A stretch of 64,000 nucleotides of DNA from Oricola nitratireducens. GTDB lineage: Bacteria > Pseudomonadota > Alphaproteobacteria > Rhizobiales > Rhizobiaceae. Position numbers and translations under genes: made by a program. Where the stretch lies: assembly GCF_014904745.1 (NCBI RefSeq), contig NZ_JACZCS010000001.1:310001-374000 (forward strand), written 5' to 3'. Below, piece by piece: positions 49,172 to 57,177 of the stretch; positions within the stretch are counted from its first letter, which is position 1, and each line of letters begins with the position of its first letter. The notes under the pieces were generated by a model. It saw only the letters and a program-made list of their open reading frames with translations, did not search any database and was not told the origin of the DNA.

Positions 49172-50149
49172 ATGCGCACTCTCGTTCACGACCGTTTTGG
49201 CGACCCGGCCGAGGTTCTTCACCCGGCGGAAAGCCCCGAACCGGTTCCCGGCAAGGGCGAGGTGTTGATCCGCACCGTGCTGTCGCCGATTCACAATCAC
49301 GATCTGTGGACCGTGCACGGGAGCTACGGCTACAAGCCCGAGCTTCCGGCCATTGGCGGAACCGAGGCGGTCGGCGTGGTCGAATCCGCCGGCGAGGGCG
49401 TCGATGCGGGTCTCGTCGGAAAACGCGTCGCGGTCGCCGGCGTGCACGGCACATGGGCGGAATCCTTTGTCGCGCCTGCCGCCGGGATCGTTCCCCTGCC
49501 CGACGCGATCCCGGACGAACTCGGCGCGCAGCTGATCGCCATGCCGTTCAGCGCGATCTCGCTGCTGGAGTTTCTTGCGGTCGAAAAGGGTGACTGGGTC
49601 GTCCAGACCGCCGCCAATGGCGCGGTCGGCAAGATTCTCGCGACGCTGGCGCGTGCGCGTGGCATCAATCTGCTCAATCTCGTGCGGCGCGACGAAACCG
49701 TCGCCGAACTCGAAGAACTGGGCATGGACAATGTGCTTTCCACCGCCACCGACGGCTGGAAGACGGCGGCGAAGGCGATCCTCGGCGAAGCCGGCGCGCG
49801 CGCGGCTGTCGATTCCGTCGGCGGGGAAATCGCGACCGACCTTGCCGATCTTCTCGGCAATGAGGGTCTGCTGGTGACATTCGGCACCGCGACGGGCGCG
49901 CCGCTGCAGCTCAATTCCGGCACGCTCATCTTCAAGCATCTCACCGTAAAAGGTTTTTGGGGCGCCAAGGTCAGCAATGAAATGGCGCCGCACGACAAGG
50001 CGCGCCTGATCGGCGAGCTGGTCGGGCTCGCCGCGCAGGGCGCGCTGAAGCTGCCGGCCGGCGGAATCTTCAGCTTCGACGATATCGCCGAAGCGGTGAG
50101 CGCGGCGCTGACCCCCGGCAGAAAAGGGAAAATCCTCCTGCGGCCGTAA
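49172..50149 (+). CDS. MDR-family NAD(P)H-dependent oxidoreductase
   Basis: A 325-residue medium-chain dehydrogenase of the quinone reductase/enoyl reductase type: EVLIRTVLSPIHNHDLWTVHG, IGGTEAVGVVESAGEG, and the cofactor region VVQTAANGAVGKILATLARARGINLLNLVR. The cysteine and histidine zinc ligands of classical alcohol dehydrogenases are absent, so it is zinc-independent. Likely substrates are alpha,beta-unsaturated carbonyls or quinones, consistent with control by the NemR-like regulator upstream. AAGGAGA lies before the ATG. Confidence 0.85.
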   Translation: MRTLVHDRFGDPAEVLHPAESPEPVPGKGEVLIRTVLSPIHNHDLWTVHGSYGYKPELPAIGGTEAVGVVESAGEGVDAGLVGKRVAVAGVHGTWAESFVAPAAGIVPLPDAIPDELGAQLIAMPFSAISLLEFLAVEKGDWVVQTAANGAVGKILATLARARGINLLNLVRRDETVAELEELGMDNVLSTATDGWKTAAKAILGEAGARAAVDSVGGEIATDLADLLGNEGLLVTFGTATGAPLQLNSGTLIFKHLTVKGFWGAKVSNEMAPHDKARLIGELVGLAAQGALKLPAGGIFSFDDIAEAVSAALTPGRKGKILLRP

Positions 50150-50185
50150 ACCGGACCGGCCCGGACGAAAAAGCCGGGAACACCC

Positions 50186-50216
50186 TTGACCTCAACCTTT
50201 GTTGAGGAATTATGGT
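50186..50216 (+). promoter_or_regulatory. MerR/SoxR-type promoter of the VOC gene
   Basis: A -35 element TTGACC (50186) and -10-like TATGGT (50211) are separated by 19 bases, the over-long spacer diagnostic of MerR-family activation. Between them lies the perfect 18-base palindrome CCTCAACCTTTGTTGAGG (50190-50207), close to the SoxR box CCTCAAGTTAACTTGAGG. No MerR-family gene is in this window. Confidence 0.8.
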
Positions 50217-50248
50217 CCGGCCATTCACGTCAAGGAATGGAGACAAGG

Positions 50249-50632
50249 ATGAGTCAGGGTGTTCTCGAGCACGTCAATTTCACGGTCACCGACCCGGAGA
50301 AAACCGCCGAGCGGTTGTGCGACCTGTTCGGCTGGAAAATCCGCTGGAAAGGCGCCGCCAAATATGACGGCTTCACCGTGCATGTCGGCTCGGACGACAG
50401 CTACCTGGCGATCTATGCCAAGGGCACGCCTGGCGACCCGGCCGAGGAGACCTATTTCACCCGCGGCGGGCTGAACCATATCGGCGTCGTGGTCGACGAT
50501 CTCGACGTCGTCGAAGCGCGCGCCAGGGCGATGGGCTACGAACCGCACAGCCACGCCGACTACGAACCCGGACGCCGGTTCTATTTCGACGACGAGGACG
50601 GGATCGAGTTCGAGGTGGTGAGCTACGCCTAG
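50249..50632 (+). CDS. VOC (glyoxalase/bleomycin resistance) family protein
   Basis: A 127-residue protein with two beta-alpha-beta-beta-beta repeats: LEHVNFTVTDPEKTAERLCDLFGW and NHIGVVVDDLDVVEARARAMGY, ending FYFDDEDGIEFEVVSYA. Metal ligands at His (LEHVNF), His (NHIGVV) and Glu (IEFEVV) are plausible. Such proteins are lyases, dioxygenases or resistance proteins; the SoxR-like promoter suggests a role against redox-active compounds or aldehydes. ATG 50249 has GGAGACAAGG upstream. The 3' end overlaps the convergent sugar-nucleotide reductase gene by four bases. Confidence 0.88.
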   Translation: MSQGVLEHVNFTVTDPEKTAERLCDLFGWKIRWKGAAKYDGFTVHVGSDDSYLAIYAKGTPGDPAEETYFTRGGLNHIGVVVDDLDVVEARARAMGYEPHSHADYEPGRRFYFDDEDGIEFEVVSYA

Positions 50633-51507
50633 AGCAAGCCGCCCAGATCCAGCCGCCCTCTCGGCGTCCAGCCCAGCGCCTTCAGCCGCGCGCAATCCAT
50701 CGCGTTATACGCCGAGGCGTCGGCGCGCCCGGGCAGCGGCCGGTTGCAGCTGGTCAGGCGGGCATGCTCGGCGAGCAGGTCGTGCCGGTCGAGCAGAATG
50801 TCGGAGACGTTGAACAGGGAACCGGCCGCGCGGATCGCTTCCGCGCCGCCTTCCAGCATCAGCCGGACAGCGGCGGCCATGTCGTTGCCATGGACCTCAG
50901 TGCCGGCGCGCGGCGCGATTGTTTTGCCGGATTCATAATCCGCGAACAGGTCCGCCCATTTGTGGGTCCGGCCCGGTCCGGCGGGGCCGTAGATGCCGGT
51001 GACGCGCAGCGAGACGGGCAGGAAAACATCGTCCGCCATTGCAGCAATGCCGCGCTCGACGTCCAGTTTGACCGCGCCGTAGAGCGTGTCGGGGTGCGGC
51101 TCGGTTTCCTCGGTCAGCATCGCGCCGGGCAGCTGTGTGCCATAGACCGCGCGGCTGGAGAGGAACACCGCGCGGGCGACGCCGGCCTGTTTCGCGGCCG
51201 CGAACAGCGCCAGCGAGCCGTCGACATTGAGCCGGCGAAAGGTCTCGGGATCGTCGCCCTCGCCGCCGCGGAATTTTCCCGGCACGTGGTGGAAGCCGGC
51301 ATGGACAAAGCCGTCGACGCTTTCGAACTGGACGGCCGAGATGTTTGCCGGTTCGAGATCGCCGGAAATGAAATCCACCGGGTTTGAAAAGACCTTGTCC
51401 TCGGGTTTCGTCCGGCCCATCACGGTGACTGCGTGGCCCGCCGCCAGCAGGGCCTCGACGATGAAGCGTCCGGCATAACCGGTGCCGCCGGTAACGAGAA
51501 CCTTCAT
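50629..51507 (-). CDS. sqdC: NAD-dependent epimerase/reductase, probable SqdC
   Basis: A 292-residue extended short-chain dehydrogenase: cofactor motif VTGGTGYAGRFIVEALLAAG, FLSSRAVYG, and the YGAVK catalytic motif. It overlaps the GT8 gene by four bases (ATGA) and lies in the same cluster as sqdB, where sqdC encodes a reductase-like protein contributing to sulfoquinovosyl lipid synthesis in Rhodobacter and Sinorhizobium. Assignment as SqdC rests on neighbourhood; an independent sugar epimerase is the alternative. Confidence 0.65.
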   Translation of the reverse strand: MKVLVTGGTGYAGRFIVEALLAAGHAVTVMGRTKPEDKVFSNPVDFISGDLEPANISAVQFESVDGFVHAGFHHVPGKFRGGEGDDPETFRRLNVDGSLALFAAAKQAGVARAVFLSSRAVYGTQLPGAMLTEETEPHPDTLYGAVKLDVERGIAAMADDVFLPVSLRVTGIYGPAGPGRTHKWADLFADYESGKTIAPRAGTEVHGNDMAAAVRLMLEGGAEAIRAAGSLFNVSDILLDRHDLLAEHARLTSCNRPLPGRADASAYNAMDCARLKALGWTPRGRLDLGGLL

Positions 51508-52319
51508 TGCGAAACCGCCGGATTGGCCAGCGTGTCGATGTCGGGGATGTTCTCGCCGCTGCGGTAGGCCTGCCAGAGATCGATCAGCGGCCGCAGTTGC
51601 GCGCGCTTCGGGTGGTCTTCCTGCCAGGGTTTTTCATACTGGTAATGGACGACATTGACCGAGTTCCAGTCCCACAGTTCCGGCATGTTGAACCAGACAT
51701 ATTGCAGCATGTTGTCGAAGACCGGCAGACCATGCCACTGCGGGAAGAAATCCTGCAGGAAGGTCTGGTCGGTACGCCGCCAGAAGACGCCTGGCCGGTC
51801 GAGCCTTTGCATCATTGCCGCAAAGGTTTTCCTCGACGGCTTGGCGGCGAAGACGCCGGAGTTCAGGCGGTGGAAATCGGCGAGGCTCTCATAGACGTTC
51901 GGCGCGGCGGAAAATTCCGGATAATCGAACAGCCGGTCGATATTGCGCATGACGATGGCGTCGGCGTCGATGAAAACGCAGTTTTCGTATTGCTCGAGTT
52001 CCCACAGGCGCAGCTTGGCGAAATTGTCGAGCGGGGTGTGGAAGGCCGGCTTGTTGCCCTTGGTGAAGGGCGCGTCGGCATGCAGCTTGTCGCGCTGGTG
52101 GCGGGCGTTGAATTCCGGCGAGGTGTCGAGCAGCGCGGCCTCGACGCAGCGCGCGCCGAGCGCCGTCAGAGGTTCCAGCTCCGCCGCCCCGACCGCACCC
52201 GTATGCATGACGACGATATCGGCCCCGGTGCCGGTCAGGACGAGCGAGCGCACCAGCGCGATCGCCGCGTCGGCGTAGTCATGATTGGTAACGAGAGTGA
52301 CATAAGCGTTGGCGGACAT
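51504..52319 (-). CDS. sqdD: GT8 (glycogenin-like) glycosyltransferase, probable SqdD
   Basis: A 271-residue GT8 protein: AYVTLVTNHDYADAAIALVRSL, the metal-binding DxD in NCVFIDADAIVMRNID, and LNSGVFAAKPS. SqdD of Rhodobacter and Sinorhizobium is a glycogenin-like transferase that moves sulfoquinovose from UDP-sulfoquinovose to diacylglycerol; location next to sqdB makes this the best reading. AGGAAT lies upstream of ATG 52319. It overlaps the downstream epimerase gene. Confidence 0.75.
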   Translation of the reverse strand: MSANAYVTLVTNHDYADAAIALVRSLVLTGTGADIVVMHTGAVGAAELEPLTALGARCVEAALLDTSPEFNARHQRDKLHADAPFTKGNKPAFHTPLDNFAKLRLWELEQYENCVFIDADAIVMRNIDRLFDYPEFSAAPNVYESLADFHRLNSGVFAAKPSRKTFAAMMQRLDRPGVFWRRTDQTFLQDFFPQWHGLPVFDNMLQYVWFNMPELWDWNSVNVVHYQYEKPWQEDHPKRAQLRPLIDLWQAYRSGENIPDIDTLANPAVSQ

Positions 52320-52391
52320 GGTATTCCTGTTGGCGGCGGCCGGCGAATATGATGATACGACCAAGGACGCGGCCGCTCGGGAGACGTTTCA

Positions 52392-52952
52392 GTGCATGTG
52401 ATCGACAATATCAAGACCATTCATGACGGCTGGGGCCGGTTTCATCTGGTGACGATGGTCAGCCCCGACGGAACCCGGCATCCGCGCCAGGTCGAGGATC
52501 ACGGCGACGCGGTCTGCGTGCTGCCCTACGATCCGGAGCGCCGCGTGGTTATGCTGGTCCGCCAGCCGCGCGTCGGGCCGCTGTTTGCGGGCAGGGACGC
52601 GTTGCTGCTGGAGGCGCCCGCCGGGCTGACCGACGGCGAGGAGCCGGCCGATGCGGGGCGGCGCGAAGTGATGGAAGAGACGGGAATCCGCCTCGGCGAA
52701 TTGCAGCATGCCGGGTCGCTGTGGTCGATGCCGGGTTGCGCGACGGAGATGATGCATTTCTATCTCGCGGCCTATGTCGAGGCCGACAGGATCGGCGACG
52801 GTGGCGGCGTTGATGGCGAGGGCGAGGAAATCGAGGTCGTCGAGATGCCGATCGCCGTGGCGGCCAGACAGGCCGCCAGCGGCGGGATCACGGACATGAA
52901 GACAGTCTTCGCCCTGCAGGCGCTGCAGCTTCGCCATCCGGCCCTGTTCTGA
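52392..52952 (+). CDS. Nudix hydrolase, ADP-ribose pyrophosphatase-like
   Basis: A 186-residue Nudix protein. The catalytic box is GLTDGEEPADAGRREVMEETGI, with REVMEETG intact but one residue fewer in the first loop than the consensus G-x5-E. EDHGDAVCVLPYDPERRVVMLVRQ precedes it, as in ADP-ribose and GDP-mannose pyrophosphatases. GTG start. It lies on the opposite strand between the sqdD-like gene and sqdB, so it is not in their transcript. Confidence 0.85.
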   Translation: MHVIDNIKTIHDGWGRFHLVTMVSPDGTRHPRQVEDHGDAVCVLPYDPERRVVMLVRQPRVGPLFAGRDALLLEAPAGLTDGEEPADAGRREVMEETGIRLGELQHAGSLWSMPGCATEMMHFYLAAYVEADRIGDGGGVDGEGEEIEVVEMPIAVAARQAASGGITDMKTVFALQALQLRHPALF

Positions 52953-52971
52953 GCGCCTGCCGGGAATTGCC

Positions 52972-54192
52972 TTAGCTGACGCTTTTCAGCCGCTTGCCTT
53001 CCGGATCCTTCTCGACGGTCTTGGCGATGTCCTTGGTCCAGGCCGAGACGGCGGGGACGCGGCTGCGGTCGACGCGATAGGCGAATTTCTTCGCCACCTC
53101 GACAACCTCGTCGAGCAGACCCTCTTCCAGCGTGATCGGATTGAGGCCGAGTTCGAGGAACTGCTCGTTCTTGACGATCAGGTCGTTCTCGGAGGCTTCC
53201 TTGCGCGGATTCGGCAGGTAGGCGACTTCGGCTCCGGTCATTTTCGAGATCATCTCGGCCAGATCGCGCACCCGGTGGGTCTCGGTCATCTGGTTGAAGA
53301 TCTTCACCTTCTCTCCGGCTTCGGGCGGATTGTTCAGCGCCAGTTCGATGCAGCGCACCGAATCCTGAATGTGGATGAAGGCGCGGGTCTGGCCGCCGGT
53401 GCCGTGCACGGTGAGCGGATGGTCGATCGCCGCCTGGATCAGGAAGCGGTTGAGTACCGTGCCGTAATCGCCGTCGTAGTCGAAGCGGTTGATCAGCTGC
53501 GGGTGCTTGCGCGTCTGGTCGGTGTGGGTGCCCCAGACGATGCCCTGGTGCAGGTCCGTGATGCGCAGCCCGTCATTCTTGGCGTAGAACTGGAACAGCA
53601 GCTGATCGAGACACTTGGTCATGTGGTAGATCGAGCCGGGATTGGCCGGGTAGAGGATCTCCTGGGCGACCGTTTCGCCTTCCAGCGTCTCGATGCCGAC
53701 CGGCAGATAGCCTTCGGGAATAGCCGCGCCGATGGTCGAGTAGCCGTAGACGCCCATGGTGCCGAGATGGACGAGATGGGCGTTGACGCCCGTTTCGACA
53801 ATCGCGTTGAGCACATTGTGCGTCGCGTTGACGTTGTTGTTGACCGTGTAGTTCTTGTGCCGGTCGGATTTCATCGAATAGGGCGCTGCGCGCTGCTCGG
53901 CGAAATGGATGATGGCGTCCGGCCTGTGCTCGACGAGCCATTGCTTGAAGATCTCGTAATCCCTCGCAAGGTCGATCAGGTGGAACCGGATCTTGCGGCC
54001 CGTCTCCTCGTGCCAGATGCGTGTGCGCTCCTGGATCGAGTCCATCGGGGTCAGCGACTGGACGCCGAGTTCGGTGTCGATCCAGCGGCGCGACAGGTTG
54101 TCGATGATGTGAACGTCATGGCCCTTGTCGCTCAAATGAAGCGAGGTTGGCCAGCCGACGAAGCCGTCGCCACCGAGAACTGCGATTTTCAT
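52972..54192 (-). CDS. sqdB: UDP-sulfoquinovose synthase SqdB
   Basis: A 406-residue extended short-chain dehydrogenase with sequence specific to SqdB/SQD1: VLGGDGFVGWPTSLHLSDKGHDV, IDNLSRRWIDTELGVQSLTP, the catalytic YHMTKCLDQLL region, and FIHIQDSVRCIELAL. It makes UDP-sulfoquinovose from UDP-glucose and sulfite, the head-group donor of the sulfolipid SQDG, a membrane lipid that replaces phosphatidylglycerol under phosphate limitation. First gene of the leftward sqd group; the riboswitch-controlled dadA transcript diverges from it. Confidence 0.93.
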   Translation of the reverse strand: MKIAVLGGDGFVGWPTSLHLSDKGHDVHIIDNLSRRWIDTELGVQSLTPMDSIQERTRIWHEETGRKIRFHLIDLARDYEIFKQWLVEHRPDAIIHFAEQRAAPYSMKSDRHKNYTVNNNVNATHNVLNAIVETGVNAHLVHLGTMGVYGYSTIGAAIPEGYLPVGIETLEGETVAQEILYPANPGSIYHMTKCLDQLLFQFYAKNDGLRITDLHQGIVWGTHTDQTRKHPQLINRFDYDGDYGTVLNRFLIQAAIDHPLTVHGTGGQTRAFIHIQDSVRCIELALNNPPEAGEKVKIFNQMTETHRVRDLAEMISKMTGAEVAYLPNPRKEASENDLIVKNEQFLELGLNPITLEEGLLDEVVEVAKKFAYRVDRSRVPAVSAWTKDIAKTVEKDPEGKRLKSVS

Positions 54193-54335
54193 GTGCGTCT
54201 TCCTGATTCCTGGCGTCGTTGATGCCTGATAAAAGCGTTTTGTGACAGAAATGAAAAGGGACTGTCACATTTCTTCCCCGCCCACAGGATTCGATTGCAC
54301 GCATTCGCGAAATCGGATATGCGGCGGCCATTGTC

Positions 54336-54556
54336 GCGCGGGAGAGACCGGGTCCGTACACGACCTGGCGCCGAAGGAGCAACCGCCCCGGAAACTCTCA
54401 GGCAGAAGGACCGCGCGAAAAGCAACAATCTGGAGAGTGGCGGTCCGACCGCCCACCGAAGGAGAAAGCCCTGCCGGATGAGCCGACACAGCGGTTTGCG
54501 GCCGGAAACGGCTAAGCCCGGGCAAAGCTCTCAGGTCCCTGACAGATGGGGTGCGA
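54336..54556 (+). promoter_or_regulatory. Tandem glycine riboswitch (gcvT motif)
   Basis: Two consecutive aptamers are visible: the first runs from GGGAGAGACC to CTCTCAGGCAGAAGGACCGC with internal CGCCGAAGGAGCAA; the second from CTGGAGAGTGG through CACCGAAGGAGAAA to CTCTCAGGTCCCTGACAGA. These paired GGAGAG...CTCTCAGG and CCGAAGGAG elements define the cooperative glycine riboswitch. It lies 55 bases before an amino-acid dehydrogenase gene in the same direction. Confidence 0.95.
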
Positions 54557-54610
54557 ACCAAGAAGGCGCGCGTAGCGCCGGTTCGCCATGGTCATCTGAA
54601 GGGAACCGAC

Positions 54611-55876
54611 ATGACCCGAATTGCAGTCATTGGCGCCGGCATCGCCGGAACGACAACCGCATGGTCGCTCGTCAAGCGCGGCTACGACGTCACGCTTTTC
54701 GACCGGCAACGCTATGCGGCGATGGAAACGAGTTTTGCCAATGGCGGCCAGCTCTCGGCATCGAACGCGGAAGTCTGGACGCATTGGTCGACCGTGCTCA
54801 AGGGCATCAGGTGGATGCTGAAGAAGGACGCGCCGCTGCTGTTCAGCCCGGCGCCGAGCTGGCACAAATTGTCCTGGATCGCCGAATTCATCGCGGCCAT
54901 TCCGCATTACGAGAAAAACACGGTCGAAACCGTGCGGCTTGCCATCGCGGCGCGCGATCACATGCAGGCCATGGCCCGCGAGGCGGGCATCGCCTTCGAT
55001 CACGAGAAGCGCGGCATCCTGCACATCTACCGCAACAAGGCCGGATTCGATCACGCGGTGAAGGTCAGCCGTCTGCTCGCCAAGGGCGGGCTCGAGCGGA
55101 TCCCGGTTGCACCGCAGGACATGCGCGCGCTCGAACCGGCGCTGACCGGGGATTTCCACGGCGGCTTCTATACCGAAAGCGATACGACCGGCGACATCCA
55201 CAAATTCACCGCCGGGCTCGCCGATGCCGTCGAGCGCCTTGGCGGTCGGTTCGAGACGGGCGCCACGGTCACGCGGCTTGTCCGCGATGGCGACGGAGTA
55301 ACGGTCCGGTTCGACAAGGGCGGGGATAGCCACGAGGCCCGTTTCGACGGCATCGTGGTCGCCGCGGGCGTCGCCGGCCGCGGCTTCGCGGCACAGCTTG
55401 GCGATCGGGTGAACATCTATCCGGTCAAGGGCTATTCGATCACCGTCAATCTCGACACTGCGGCAAGCCGCAACGCCGCGCCGCGCGTCAGTCTGCTCGA
55501 CGACGACGCCAAGGTGGTGACCAGCCGTCTCGGCGCCGACCGGTTGCGCATCGCGGGCACGGCGGAATTTGCCGGCGAGAACCGCAACATCCGCGCCAAC
55601 CGGATCCGTCCGCTTGTCGAATGGTGCGAGGACCTGTTCCCTGACGTGGCGACCGAAAATGTCGTGCCGTGGGCCGGTTTGCGGCCGATGATGCCGACCA
55701 TGATGCCGCGCTTCGGCCGCGGCCGCCATGCACGCGTCTTCTACAATACCGGTCACGGTCATCTCGGCTGGACGCTTTCCGCCGCGACGTCGGAGGCGGT
55801 TGCCGCGGTGATCGCCGGCGATCTGCCGTCCGAGCGCGGCGCGCCGGTCTTGCGGCCGTCCCTGGTCGCGGCCTGA
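54611..55876 (+). CDS. dadA: D-amino-acid dehydrogenase (DadA-like FAD oxidoreductase)
   Basis: A 421-residue FAD-dependent deaminating enzyme of the DAO family: VIGAGIAGTTTAWSLVKRGYDVTLFDRQ, the DadA-type SFANGGQLSASNAEVWTHWSTVLKG, the substrate-region GDIHKFTAGLADAV, and WAGLRPMMPTMMPRFGRGR with NTGHGHLGWTLS at the C-terminus. It oxidises D-amino acids to keto acids in the inner membrane. Control by a glycine riboswitch suggests glycine, or the D-amino acid metabolism feeding it, as an inducer; a glycine-oxidising activity is possible. GAAGGGAACCG precedes the ATG. Confidence 0.9.
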   Translation: MTRIAVIGAGIAGTTTAWSLVKRGYDVTLFDRQRYAAMETSFANGGQLSASNAEVWTHWSTVLKGIRWMLKKDAPLLFSPAPSWHKLSWIAEFIAAIPHYEKNTVETVRLAIAARDHMQAMAREAGIAFDHEKRGILHIYRNKAGFDHAVKVSRLLAKGGLERIPVAPQDMRALEPALTGDFHGGFYTESDTTGDIHKFTAGLADAVERLGGRFETGATVTRLVRDGDGVTVRFDKGGDSHEARFDGIVVAAGVAGRGFAAQLGDRVNIYPVKGYSITVNLDTAASRNAAPRVSLLDDDAKVVTSRLGADRLRIAGTAEFAGENRNIRANRIRPLVEWCEDLFPDVATENVVPWAGLRPMMPTMMPRFGRGRHARVFYNTGHGHLGWTLSAATSEAVAAVIAGDLPSERGAPVLRPSLVAA

Positions 55877-56007
55877 CAGGCCGGGCATTCATGATCGCAC
55901 CCCGCCGGGAAATCCCCGGCGAGGCGGCTCTCACCCTAAAGTGAATTCCCATTGAACACCCGCCTCCGTACATTTCATGCTCGGATGCCGGAACAGGTTG
56001 GACACGG

Positions 56008-56772
56008 GTGAAAAGACTTCTTTCCATGATGGCGCTTGCGGCGGGACTTGCCGCCTTCGCGCAAACCGACGCGGTCGCGGGCGATGCGCTTCCGGCGCAA
56101 CCGCTCGGCGTCGTGGAACTGTTCACCAGCCAGGGCTGCAATTCCTGCCCGCCGGCCGATTCCGCGCTGATGGAGCTTGCGGCGCGCGGCGATGTCGTCG
56201 TGCTCGGTTATCACGTCGATTATTGGGACTATCTCGGCTGGGCGGACACGCTCGGCTCCGATGCCAATACCAAGCGCCAGTATGATTACGCGCGCGGGCT
56301 GAAACGGCGCGGGGTCTATACGCCGCAGGCCGTCATAAATGGGCGTTCGCACACCAATGGCGGCCATCTTCGCGAAATCCTCGCCGCGCTGAAGCAGGAC
56401 CAGGCGCAAGGCAACGGCCTGACGGTGCCGCTGACGCTGAAGGATCTTGGCGACCGAATGCGGGTCACGGCCGCCGGGGCGCCGATCGGCGACGCCAAGG
56501 TCCACATGGTGCTCGTCTATTTCAGGCGGCACGCGGATGTCGCCATCGCGCGCGGCGAGAACGCCGGCAAGACGATCCCCTATGTGAATGCGGTCGTGGA
56601 TTACCAGACGATCGGGATGTGGGAGGGGCGGCCGCTGACGGTCGATATTCCGAACTCGGAGCTGACCGCGAAAGACGCCGATGGCTGCGCCGTGCTTCTC
56701 CAGAAGGCCACGAAAAGCGGCGATCCCGGCGCGATCATTGGCGCAGCCATCCTTCCCCGCCAAACGAGCTAG
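56008..56772 (+). CDS. DUF1223 thioredoxin-like secreted protein
   Basis: A 254-residue DUF1223 protein with an N-terminal signal peptide (MKRLLSMMALAAGLAAFAQTDAVAG) and the motif VVELFTSQGCNSCPPADSALMELA, a thioredoxin-like CxxC, followed by HVDYWDYLGWADTLGS and YTPQAVINGR. Located in the periplasm, it may be a disulfide or reductase factor; the biochemical role is unknown. The start is a GTG. Members are common in Hyphomicrobiales. Confidence 0.85.
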   Translation: MKRLLSMMALAAGLAAFAQTDAVAGDALPAQPLGVVELFTSQGCNSCPPADSALMELAARGDVVVLGYHVDYWDYLGWADTLGSDANTKRQYDYARGLKRRGVYTPQAVINGRSHTNGGHLREILAALKQDQAQGNGLTVPLTLKDLGDRMRVTAAGAPIGDAKVHMVLVYFRRHADVAIARGENAGKTIPYVNAVVDYQTIGMWEGRPLTVDIPNSELTAKDADGCAVLLQKATKSGDPGAIIGAAILPRQTS

Positions 56773-56795
56773 GCGCGGTTCAGGGTCGCAAGGTG

Positions 56796-56904
56796 TGGAC
56801 CGGTACGATGTGGTATCGGGGGGCTGGGGGGCTAGAGGTTTCCAATACCTGCACCGAACCGGTCCATAGGTGGCAAAGCCTAGCGCCGTGAACCGGCTGC
56901 CACC
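56796..56904. ncRNA. Candidate structured RNA of unknown class
   Basis: Two back-to-back hairpins. The first pairs TGGACCGGT (56796-56804) with ACCGGTCCA (56858-56866), with an inner helix GTGGTAT/ATACC-tg-CAC. The second pairs GGTGGCA (56869-56875) with TGCCACC (56898-56904). Nine and seven perfect pairs with nested inner pairing are more than expected by chance. I could not match it to a known family (SRP, 6S, tmRNA and RNase P motifs are not evident), and either strand could be transcribed. Confidence 0.4.
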
Positions 56905-57065
56905 CTCACCCTGCTTATTGCGCTCCCCAGACATGTGTCGTGGAACACAATCGGCAACAGCCAGAGGTTCCATTCGAAACGGGGCCGCGATGTGTCGCAA
57001 CTGCGGCGAAAAGGTGGCCGCTGGTCACTGATAGGTACATCGTGTTCCAAATTGTGAGTGGGTCG

Positions 57066-57080
57066 TTAACGACCTGTTAA
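57066..57080. promoter_or_regulatory. CtrA binding box upstream of the DUF2794 gene
   Basis: TTAACGACCTGTTAA is an exact TTAA-N7-TTAA match, centred about 105 bases before the DUF2794 start. Confidence 0.65.
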
Positions 57081-57177
57081 TGCAGGTTTGCGTCCTCTGG
57101 GTCTGCCTTTTCGGACGGTTGCTCTTGCAAGAACGCGAAAACACGGCAAACTTTACCGCGAAACAGCGGGAGCATGA

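Larger units (their letters stand above)
56773..57177. other. Gene-free interval with hairpins and a CtrA box
   Basis: 405 bases without a supported gene between the DUF1223 and DUF2794 genes. It contains two adjacent hairpins (56796-56904, listed separately) and a CtrA box at 57066-57080. The rest shows no further recognisable element. Confidence 0.7.

Noticed and set aside
55903-55921. Hairpin CGCCGGG/CCCGGCG after dadA
   Set aside because: Good stem but no following T-run; function cannot be supported.
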